From: Beroe ovata
Taxonomy: Eukaryota; Ctenophora; Nuda; Beroida; Beroidae
Reading direction: 5' to 3'
Assembly (NCBI GenBank): GCA_946803715.1
Contig: CAMPET010000003.1
Location: forward strand, 74,934 to 95,298
Length of the DNA: 20,365 nt
In this document: one piece after another, positions 7,088 through 14,144 of the stretch
Layout: each line of letters opens with the position of its first letter
Numbering within the stretch: position 1 is the stretch's first letter
Position numbers and translations under genes: made by a program
Notes under the pieces: model-generated
What the model was told of the DNA's origin: nothing
The model's database searches: none
The model's input: only the letters and a program-made list of their open reading frames with translations

Positions 7088-7845
7088 TCAAATGAATCTG
7101 AGTATCATGAGACTGAGTAGAACCGCTCCTATTTTCTGGGTCTCTGCTCCCGAACCACCTTCTGCAGAGAAAATCACATTTAATTCACACATGTGGAAGT
7201 ATAGGGAGTTTAATTCCATCCGCACATGTGGAAGTATAGAGAGTTTAATTCCATCCGCACATGTGGAAGTATAGAGAGTTTAATTCCATCCGCACATGTG
7301 GAAGTTTAGGGAGTTTAAATCCATCAGCACATGTGGAAGTTTAGGGATTTTTACAGAACGCGACTTCATATTTCATATTACCTGTTTCTTCACCGCCAGT
7401 TTCCTCGCCTCCAGTCTCACCCCCAGTCTCACCTCCAGTCTCACCTCCAGTCTCACCCCCAGTCTCACCTCCAGTCTCGCCCCCAGTCTCGCCCCCAGTC
7501 TCGCCCCCGGTCTCACCCCCGGTCTCACCTCCTGTTTCTCCGCCTGTTTCTCCGCCTGTTTCTCCGCCTGTTTCTCCGCCAGTTTCTGAAAATGATAAAA
7601 TCTATGTGAATTGTGACATTTATCAATATCCGACTAAACAACAAATATGATGGAGAGAGTCTTTTCGTACATTCATCATATACTTATTAATTGGATTAAT
7701 ATTATGCACGCATGCAGGGAAATCAAGATGCATCCTCGGGGGTCATGAATCGTGATTCATGATTCAATCTGAGATTACTACCTTGAGATTGGGCAGTGAA
7801 GAACAGAGTGATGCCAAGTAAGACCAGCACTGTCAGGAACTTCAT
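7088..7845 (-). CDS. Predicted secreted/GPI-anchored ETGG-repeat protein (three exons)
   Basis: No known family recognised. Exons on the minus strand: 7782-7845, 7382-7585 and 7088-7161, giving 113 aa. Exon 1 encodes a textbook signal peptide (MKFLTVLVLLGITLFF, then TAQSQ) and ends CAAG|gtagta. Exon 2 follows TTATCATTTTCAG and encodes 15 ETGG units and then EETGGEET, ending ACAG|gtaata. Exon 3 follows TTTTCTCTGCAG and encodes EGGSGAETQK plus a hydrophobic end IGAVLLSLMILRFI, stop TGA. Both junctions are phase 1 and recreate a Glu codon. Signal peptide, low-complexity acidic stalk and a hydrophobic tail reaching the C-terminus, preceded by small residues (GGSGA), fit a GPI-anchored surface protein. 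The Thr residues could carry O-glycans. If intron 2 were retained, the protein would instead end NMKYEVAFCKNP. The function is unknown; a structural coat or mucin-like role is inference only. Confidence 0.7.
7184..7352. repeat. 35 bp minisatellite, ~4.7 units
   Basis: Unit CACATGTGGAAGTATAGAGA plus GTTTAATTCCATCCG, with the later units drifting to GAAGTTTAGGG. It fills most of intron 2 (7162-7381) of the ETGG gene. Each unit has a CACATGTG palindrome. Confidence 0.95.
7395..7585 (-). repeat. 12 bp coding repeat (ETGG), 15 units
   Basis: Minus-strand unit GAGACTGGAGGT or GAAACAGGCGGA. Third-position changes are common, but every unit still encodes Glu-Thr-Gly-Gly, which suggests selection on the protein. 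Two subtypes are spatially sorted: GAAAC units at the 5' side and GAGAC units at the 3' side. Confidence 0.9.
7743..7762. repeat. Perfect palindrome in intron 1 of the ETGG gene
   Basis: TCATGAATC, then GT, then GATTCATGA: perfect 9 bp arms. It starts about 20 nt inside the intron from the exon 1 donor. Confidence 0.7.
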
Positions 7846-7888
7846 CTTTGTGTGTGTTTGATTGCAGACGCTTTTTGAGTGACTAAAG

Positions 7889-7900
7889 TTATAATATATC
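7889..7900 (-). promoter_or_regulatory. TATA-like element for the ETGG gene
   Basis: On the minus strand GATATATTATAAC lies about 45-55 nt upstream of the ATG at 7845. That is a suitable distance for a core promoter with a short 5' leader. The sequence is AT-rich in general, so this is suggestive only. Confidence 0.4.
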
Positions 7901-8284
7901 AACTATAAGTATAAGTACATCAAGATTATTGGATTTCTCACAACGCACAGACTTGAGAGAAAGATTTAACAGTGGTTGTTGACTCCCTAGCAATGACTGT
8001 TTTAAACTTTGTCGAATCTGCGCGTTGTCAGAAATTCAGCAATCCTGATCTTTCATTCGACTTCTACAAAACACCCCAATTTTTCAGCTCAGATTATCAA
8101 CTATAGGATTGAAACGGGTACACTCAGTTTTCTGGAAAAGAGCAGTAGGTGAGTGAAAACCGTCAAACTTTCTGTTAAATTATTATGAAAAGTCCTGTTC
8201 AACGAAGGCGGTAGAGAATCGACATAACAAACTGTCCCAACCCGAACAGTTTATATCGGTCGTCGCTCTAATGACTTGTCGTTT

Positions 8285-8357
8285 GTCACGTGACGCGGCT
8301 GCCTTGTCACGTGATTCGTGGCCCCCTCGTGACGTGGCGTCACAGTCGCTAGGTAAC
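8285..8357. promoter_or_regulatory. Orphan E-box/X-box cluster
   Basis: GTCACGTGAC (8285-8294, a perfect palindrome of the TFEB/MITF/USF type), GTCACGTGAT (8306-8315), TGACGTGGCGTCA (8331-8343, overlapping bZIP-like halves) and GTCGCTAGGTAAC (8345-8357, X-box-like with a 1 bp gap). The arrangement is promoter-like. The nearest known gene starts (ETGG gene at 7845, minus) are ~440 bp away. Confidence 0.45.
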
Positions 8358-8685
8358 ACTGAGTTGCTACTTTGAACACGTCCTCACGCGACTAAATGAA
8401 AGATTGCTCTTTAAAGATTATTTACTAAATCAATAAAGATTTACTTTCACTTTCCGTTTCTCTCGTAGGTCCATGAATTATTTTTCATCCTAATGATAAT
8501 GCATGCAAAGAGCCGCGATAAAAATATTTACGGTGGTTTCTGGCGTCGTATTTCAATCGTCACAGCGGCGCAACGCGTCCAATAAATGATGTTACTACGG
8601 TGACGACTCTGAATAGTCCTCAGAGTCAAATTATCCGCGGGACGATGGAATCACAAGTTACCAGAATAGCACAATTATAAGGAGC

Positions 8686-8691
8686 TTTATT
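8686..8691 (-). terminator. Possible polyadenylation signal of the receptor gene
   Basis: AATAAA on the minus strand, ~535 bp past the receptor stop codon. No nearer canonical hexamer was seen, and the minisatellite would then be in the 3' UTR. Confidence 0.3.
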
Positions 8692-8963
8692 CCTCCAGGA
8701 TGAATATTTTGATTTAATTTGTCTCATTTCAAATATTCAGTCTGAGGGGCCTCATTCCGGTCATTGATTTATAGCGGTTATGTGCCTCATGGCATGCAGA
8801 ATAATATTAAATTCCTAACGCTCCGGAAAATATTTACTACCGTTTTATGTTTACTGAACAAATTGCAAAATTAAGATAAATTATCTGTCTCATTCTGGTC
8901 ATACTTTTTGCATAAGCAGAATACTTCATTCTCAAGAGGAAGATTTGACCCTCATAGTCATTA

Positions 8964-9021
8964 TGTTTCACTTTCACTGCACAAAATTCTCAAAGCATCT
9001 GCAGCGGTATGATATGATTTG
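8964..9021 (+). repeat. Dispersed ~55 bp repeat, copy 2
   Basis: See 4824-4878 for the matching copy. Here it directly precedes the minisatellite at 9026. Confidence 0.6.
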
Positions 9022-9025
9022 TGTC

Positions 9026-9217
9026 CATTGAGCCAACTCTCACTCGGTGTACATTGAGCCCAAGCTCTCACTCGGTGCTCGTTGAGTCCACTCTCACTCG
9101 GTGCTCATTGAGCCCAAGCTCTCTCTCGGTGCTCGTTGAGTCCACTCTCACTCGGTGTACATTGAGCCCACTCTCACTCGGTGCTCATTGAGCCCACTCT
9201 CACTCGGTGTACATTGA
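9026..9217. repeat. 26/28 bp minisatellite, ~7 units
   Basis: Unit ACTCTCACTCGGTGCTCATT plus GAGCCC, alternating with a 28 bp form (AAGCTCTCACTCGG...) and with GTAC or GCTC in the middle. It ends 7 bp from the receptor stop codon, so it forms the start of the receptor's 3' UTR. Confidence 0.95.
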
Positions 9218-9224
9218 TCTGCGA

Positions 9225-10889
9225 TCAGAACCCCGACCTCCGTGTCGTGACGAACTGCACAACTGTACTGCACATCTGACACACCCTGTCTCTGATAACT
9301 CGTGTGAAGGCAATGTAGAGAAGAGGTGATACACCCACGCTTCCCACCAACGCCGCATTCACAATATCGAGCCAAACCCGATCAGCCCTGGCTCGGGCGT
9401 TGAAGAACGCGGTCGGGTAGAATTCGAGCAAGATCCATGGTCCACTGGAGAGGATGTGAATGAAGGTCAGCAACACGAGAGACCAGGGAACCTCTTTCCT
9501 AATGAAAAGATCAGCATACCCTGTGACGGATGGGAGACGATGGGCAGCCCGTTCCAAATAGGGCTTCAGTTTGGGTGTGGTCATCTCGTGCACCCTGGTG
9601 TGCTCCTTCTTGATGTCATGAGTATGGAGGAAGTGTGGTGATAGGTACTCTCTTGCTCCTCCAATGGGCGGCACCCCCGTGTTAGCTGGGAGGGCAACTA
9701 CTGTCGAGTCTGGGGTACTCGTCGTCATATCTGGTGTTTCCAATGCTGAGAGATTGGTAATGACTACGTCTTTGTCTGTGAATCTCTTCTCTGAGCTTGT
9801 CCTCGACTCCTGATTCTTGTCTAGATGGCCCTCCTCGTTTGCTTGCGCAGTGTCTGCAGCGATGTCTGCAGCGATGTCTGCAGCATCTACAAACACCACA
9901 CTGGTTTCTGATCGGACAGATATAATGTCCTTAGCAGTTGATCCAGTGTGAGTGAGTGTAACGGCAACGTTGTTTACAATCGTCAAACCGTTGGAGCAAT
10001 CAGTGACGGTTATCGCTGGGTTGGAATGTCGGTTCATGTCTGAGGAGTTGGTGAACGAACCGGTGTTGGTCCTGGTTGCTGATTTATTGGAGCTGTTATC
10101 CCTGAGTCCCCTCCTCGCTCTCCTATGTTTGCGTATCACCCTGTACACAAACATGTATATTGTGACCACTGTGACTGTGGGCGCTGCTATACCCAGTACA
10201 ATGTACACAGTCTCGAACACCCTGCATGTCGGGCTACTCTTTAGGAGACATATGTTGTGGGACCTATTGAAATAGGGCCTACACACGCCCAGAGCGGGCC
10301 ACATTGACATAACTCCGGCAACAGTCACGGCAGTGAAACATGCGAATATCTGATACTTAATCCGCAGCATGTTTCGATAGTGGAATGGGAACTTGATGAA
10401 GATGAGACGACAGATGGTGATGATGAGGATTGAGAGAATTGGGAGGATCATAGCAAAGAGTCCCAGTGATTTGGTTACACCGCAGGGAGTATCCTTGAGT
10501 TTGTCACTGCTTGCAAGCAGATAAAACACCAGCACTTGCAAAAACAGGATTATCTCAGAGATAGCATAGAAAATGAGGTTGAGGTACAGTTTTATAACAC
10601 GCCTGAAGAAGATCAGGATGATAGAACACAGCGTGATACACGATAAGAGGAGGATTGTCGCTGATGGAATGATGGTGAGCCGGGTTAGTTGCATGTCCTT
10701 GATCTGACTAGGGATAATGATAATGTTCTCTGGTCCCGTTACGTTCCAAGGGCTGGTTGCGTCTTCAGTGTTGTCTCGATCACCGTGAAGGAGGTTGTCC
10801 AACAACTCCAATCCATTGTCAGACATCGTCTGGAGACTAGGAAGCGAGGTGATATGTGGAGGGAACATTGGTTTTACTGGCAGTGGCAT
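9225..10889 (-). CDS. Intronless, divergent class A-like G protein-coupled receptor
   Basis: 554 aa, one exon, ATG at 10889. There is an extracellular N-terminus of ~70 aa with an N-glycosylation site (NVT). Membrane segments lie at ~72-95, 101-125, 142-168, 179-201 (with W197-P198), 224-249, 467-490 and 506-527. Cys136 before TM3 and cysteines in loop 2 (203, 214, 222) can form the usual disulfide. Class A hallmarks are altered: the DRY position reads C160-R161-L162, TM6 lacks CWxP but has GPW, and NPxxY is S521-P-L-L-Y525. Loop 3 is very long (~215 aa), Ser/Thr-rich, with a small DIAADIAADTA repeat. A very long loop 3 is typical of some amine-type and orphan receptors, but no ligand class can be assigned. 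Single-exon receptors of this kind often come from lineage-specific expansions. Confidence 0.85.
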   Translation of the reverse strand: MPLPVKPMFPPHITSLPSLQTMSDNGLELLDNLLHGDRDNTEDATSPWNVTGPENIIIIPSQIKDMQLTRLTIIPSATILLLSCITLCSIILIFFRRVIKLYLNLIFYAISEIILFLQVLVFYLLASSDKLKDTPCGVTKSLGLFAMILPILSILIITICRLIFIKFPFHYRNMLRIKYQIFACFTAVTVAGVMSMWPALGVCRPYFNRSHNICLLKSSPTCRVFETVYIVLGIAAPTVTVVTIYMFVYRVIRKHRRARRGLRDNSSNKSATRTNTGSFTNSSDMNRHSNPAITVTDCSNGLTIVNNVAVTLTHTGSTAKDIISVRSETSVVFVDAADIAADIAADTAQANEEGHLDKNQESRTSSEKRFTDKDVVITNLSALETPDMTTSTPDSTVVALPANTGVPPIGGAREYLSPHFLHTHDIKKEHTRVHEMTTPKLKPYLERAAHRLPSVTGYADLFIRKEVPWSLVLLTFIHILSSGPWILLEFYPTAFFNARARADRVWLDIVNAALVGSVGVSPLLYIAFTRVIRDRVCQMCSTVVQFVTTRRSGF

Positions 10890-11676
10890 AAGACCTGCTA
10901 CAAATAACAGATGAAGTTTTCAACGTCTAGTTATAAGGCATATGCTTTCAAAACATCAGCCTGGATGTCAAACGTGGCAAGACTTTCTACTTCGAACTAT
11001 TATCAAACTCAAAGAAAGGACTACAGACCAGGTTTTAGAAAAGATTTGGCGAAAAAGTGAATAGTTATTGTCCACGTCTCAATCTTTATGTGTGATAAAC
11101 ATTGATATTCAAGATGACTTTCTAGGGTTTCAAATGGTTTAAGATGTCTCATGCTTTAAATTTAATGAAGTACTCATATAGTGCTCCGGAATAGTGAAGG
11201 TCAAAATGCTAGCAGTTGATGACGTGATTTAATTACTCAATTATGGGCCTCAGCCCACAATCAGGTTTCCTCGATTCACCGGCTGCGCGGTGCGAAGGGA
11301 GGGGCGTCAACCATACTGTAGAACAGCTTCGCAGATACTGTTGATAAATGCTCCAAATTGCAGGAATGCTCCAATATACTATTCAAGTCCAAATCACTGC
11401 CAGGGACTTTCTCCTGATTGAGTGCATCAAAATGGGAAAGGGTCAAAATGGCGGAGCTAGAGAGCACTTACAATGCAATGAGCCCCAAAATCAAAATTAA
11501 GCATTGTGTCATATGCTCAGGGTTTAGCATGATGTTATTGTTATGAATGTTTGGCCACGGCTCATGGAATCAAAACAACCCTTAACCAGAGTGTTTTTCT
11601 ACCATAGGCCTATCAAATTCCAAAACAAAGTCGCGTCATTGCATTTTGACATTCAAATTGTAACAGTCGTAAAATT
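10890..11676. other. Intergenic, unassigned
   Basis: Presumed 5' region of the receptor, then unassigned sequence. At 11276-11467 there is a GC-richer stretch with a 63-codon minus-strand ORF and, on the plus strand, a CAAAATGGCGGAGC motif (11444-11457) of the kind found at YY1-type promoters. No domain is recognised, so I do not call a gene. Confidence 0.4.
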
Positions 11677-12040
11677 TAACAGTAACAGTGTGAGTGAGTG
11701 AGACAGTAACAGTAACAGTGTGAGTGAGTGAGACAGTAACAGTAACAGTAACAGTGTGAGTGAGACAGTAGCAGTGTTGTAGGATTTTACCCTACCGTCG
11801 GTGCGCGCAATTTTCATTCCGCCCGACGGGGATAAAATCCCGCCAGCAAGGGTAGGGTGAAATCCTACAAGTAACAGTGTGAGTGAGACAGTAACAGTAA
11901 CAGTATGAGTGAGACAGTTACAGTAACAATAACACTGTAAGTGAGACAGTAACAGTAACAGTAACAGTGTGAGTGAGACAGTAAAAGTAACAGTATGAGT
12001 GAGACAGTAACAGTAACAGTGTGAGTGAGACAGTAACATT
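11677..12040. repeat. 'acagta' minisatellite, block 1
   Basis: Reiterated ACAGTAACAGTAACAGTG plus TGAGTGAG (about 18-26 bp units with variable numbers of ACAGTA). Interrupted by a foldback element at 11777-11870. Long minus-strand ORFs here are simple SLTLLLL translations and not genes. Confidence 0.95.
11777..11870 (-). mobile_element. Foldback (MITE-like) element, copy 3
   Basis: 94 bp in reverse orientation relative to copies 1 and 2. Ends TTGTAGGATTTTACCCTACC and GGTAGGGTGAAATCCTACAA, complementary at 19 of 20. The interior has GTCGGTGCGCGC and GGGGATAAAATCCCGCCAGC. It is cleanly inserted in the minisatellite, so the insertion must post-date the array or the array has spread around it. 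Confidence 0.85.
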
Positions 12041-12176
12041 GCCTGGCGATGCTAGGCCCAGCTGACGCGAGCCGCGAAGCGGCGAGCGCCAGCGAGAATA
12101 ATTTGAGAATAATTTCTGAGAATAATTTGCGGCGCGCGCGCAATGAAATTCTCGACAGGGGCTATCATCGACAGCC
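12041..12176 (+). repeat. GC-rich companion repeat block, copy 2
   Basis: Begins GCCTGGCGATGCTAGG, contains CGAAGCGGCGAGCGCCAGCGAG, then three AGAATAATTT-type units, then GCGGCGCGCGCG, and ends near CTATCATCGACAGCC. Same order of landmarks as 1575-1716. Confidence 0.65.
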
Positions 12177-12335
12177 AAACAGTAACAGTAACAGTGTGAC
12201 TGTGAGTGAGACAGTAACAGTAACAGTGTGAGTGAGACAGTAACAGTAACAGTGTGACTGTGAGTGAGACAGTAACAGTAACAGTGTGACTGTGAGTGAG
12301 ACTGAAAAGTGAGATTGAGAAGGACAGATCCGGGA
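12177..12335. repeat. 'acagta' minisatellite, block 2
   Basis: Continuation of the array with an extra GTGACTGTGAGTGAG variant. It ends in the unique tail GATTGAGAAGGACAGATCC, which is also the tail of block 3. Confidence 0.9.
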
Positions 12336-12444
12336 TTGCAGGGTTTTTCCCTTCCGTCGGCGCCGCGCAGTTGTTATTCCACCCGACAGGGATAAAATCC
12401 CTCCAGCAGTCCAGCATGAGCAAGGGTTGAGAGAAATCCTACAA
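12336..12444 (-). mobile_element. Foldback (MITE-like) element, copy 4 (diverged)
   Basis: About 109 bp, begins TTGCAGGGTTTTTCCCTTCC and ends GAGAAATCCTACAA. It keeps CCGTCGGCGCCGCGCA and GGGATAAAATCCCTCCAGC and carries a small duplication of the CAGCAGTCCAGC part. The array tail before it (GATCCGGGAT) recurs without the element at 12849-12858, an apparent empty site. Confidence 0.75.
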
Positions 12445-12715
12445 AATGTCTACTAAAGTACGCGTCAAACAAATATACAGGGGGAGCCGCGCACACGTCT
12501 GAAATTTGCATCGACTCGAGATCTTGACGAGACGTATTGGATAGAGTTGCGTAGCAACTCATATCAATGCCTCACCTTCGTACGTACGCTCTGTACGTTC
12601 TCACTGATATGATGACTCAAGAGCTGAGTCAAGATCCTTTTCACTAATCAAGTCAGAAACCAGGGCCAGGGATTAGCTGCAGTTTGTATCTTCTTGTGAC
12701 TGCCGTTCAATGTTN
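12445..12715. other. Spacer between satellite blocks; contains one undetermined base
   Basis: No gene seen. Holds CGTACGTACG near 12579-12588 and a single N at 12715 at the edge of the next satellite block, so the assembly is uncertain there. Confidence 0.5.
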
Positions 12716-12858
12716 GTAACAGTAACAGTGTGAGTGAGACAGTAACAGTAACAGTAACAGTGTGTGTGAGACAGTAACAGTAATAGTGTGAGTGAGACAG
12801 TAACAGTAACAGTGTGAGTGAGACTGAACAGTCAGATTGAGAAGGACGGATCCGGGAT
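12716..12858. repeat. 'acagta' minisatellite, block 3 with tail
   Basis: Shorter array of the same units ending in the same tail as block 2 (GATTGAGAAGGACGGATCC, GGGAT), followed by AATTCACG instead of the foldback element. It looks like a duplicate of the end of block 2 without the insertion. Confidence 0.9.
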
Positions 12859-12966
12859 AATTCACGATTACGATACGATAATGTGATAATCTTGCCGGTG
12901 CCCTGCTGTCGCAATCATTTATCACTCAGACTCAGAGCTTTATGCTGTTTATTATGCTTGCTGTTA

Positions 12967-13010
12967 GCGGCGCGCGCGAAACCAGGGTCTATCAATCTAT
13001 CGTCAACAGG
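12967..13010 (+). repeat. GC-rich companion repeat, partial copy 3
   Basis: GCGGCGCGCGCG followed by a sequence resembling the end of copy 2 (CTATCAATCTATCGTCAACAG versus CTATCATCGACAG). Confidence 0.45.
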
Positions 13011-14144
13011 GAGGGATCATTATTAATCGAATTCTAGTGCATGATGCCGTTCCATAGTATTAGTACGACTACGTAGACAGTGTGAAAGCAAAACACCCAC
13101 GTGCGAGTACAAAAATTTTGCCGCCTCTCGTCCAATCTGAATCAACGCCAATTCTGAAGAAACGTAAGAATATTCTGACCAATTGAAACACTTGCATGAG
13201 ATTTAATGCGTTTAATAGAACTAACTGAAATTATATAGCCAAGTTGCATATTTCACAAAATAACTATACAAGCGCAAAATGTTAACATAACTTCGCTTCA
13301 ATGAATCAGTAAAAAATCAAAAAAATAATCAGAAAGATTAACATTCTTCAAAACTGTAGTTCGACTGAAGTCAACAAAACATAAACTTGTGCTTAAAAAG
13401 GAGTTTTCTTATCCCGTTTGCCAATCTCTCACTATCATTTATCACATGATATGTCTGGGGCAGTGAATAAAAGATAAAATAAGTGCTTTTCTAAAAGTGA
13501 CTATGTTTCATATTCATGTTAGAAAGTACCACTACCAGAAATCCTTGACCTAACAAACAGCAGCCCTTCTCGCCGGTCATCACGGTCCTAGAACAAATCC
13601 TCTAAAACGAGTCTCATGATCAGGTTCTGTAATTCGCCGTATTGGAGCTATGATTAGCAATCAATTAGTAAATTATTTACAAAATTTTTCGATGAAGGTT
13701 ATTCAATATTTGCGCTACATTGAATGATTACTCATACTGAATCTTGCCAAAGTCAGTAATGATCATCGCCTTAGCCCCAAGATTTAAATAAAACCTATCG
13801 AGATCATCATCAAGCGTCCTTGATAGTACGATACCTAATAACATGCCGGGCTTAAACTTTCAAGAAATTCCATTTTCAGACCAATAAGTACGAAACAAGA
13901 TAAAAAAAGCCACATCATTCAGTGTACGGTCATCCAACAGACCCACAACTGAATACCAGACATCTTTCAACCATGAAATAGAAAATCTGATCACTTTCCT
14001 TAACAACAACGCGAACCACCATACGGCCTCACTCGATCTAATGATCCATTTCAGGAGCCATCTCTGCAGCACCAGAAAAACCACCTCATTACCACCTCAT
14101 TACCAGCCGACTTGTTATGTGTCAGGTGTAAGCGTGATGCCTCA
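13011..14144. other. Presumed 3' UTR and intergenic region of the RhoGAP gene
   Basis: No supported gene. A 74-codon hydrophobic minus-strand ORF (13860-14084) lies just beyond the RhoGAP stop and is probably chance UTR sequence. No canonical AATAAA on the minus strand was seen between 13000 and 14144; the nearest is near 12948-12953, and ATTAAA variants lie near 13202-13216. Confidence 0.5.

Larger units (their letters stand above)
7901..9025. other. Intergenic, no gene seen
   Basis: No ORF with a recognisable product. It contains the E-box/X-box cluster (8285-8357), a dispersed repeat (8964-9021), and an AATAAA on the minus strand at 8686-8691 that could end the receptor transcript. At 8088-8148 a short stretch lies between TTTTTCAG and GTAG|gtgagt, exon-like but unassigned. 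Confidence 0.5.

Noticed and set aside
7296-7609. Plus-strand Ser/Leu/Pro-rich ORFs over the 12 bp repeat
   Set aside because: The minus strand gives ETGG repeats with signal peptide, splice sites and tail; the plus strand has none of these.
8001-8148. Possible short plus-strand gene (ATG near 7992 and exon-like 8088-8148)
   Set aside because: The 37-codon ORF has no recognised motif and the two pieces do not define one frame; kept only as a note.
9026-9217. CRISPR-like array
   Set aside because: Units are contiguous with no unique spacers and the genome is eukaryotic; it is a minisatellite. The same applies to 7184-7352 and 15372-15602.
11444-11490. ATGGCGGAGCTAGAG as start of a plus-strand gene
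   Set aside because: Good start-like motif but only about 30 codons follow and no clear donor or partner exon was found.
11653-12925. Several overlapping minus-strand ORFs rich in SLTLLLL/HCYCYC
   Set aside because: They are translations of the acagta minisatellite in different frames and cross foldback elements; no domain.
13860-14084. Hydrophobic 74-codon minus-strand ORF
   Set aside because: Lies just after the RhoGAP stop, no family resemblance, probably UTR.
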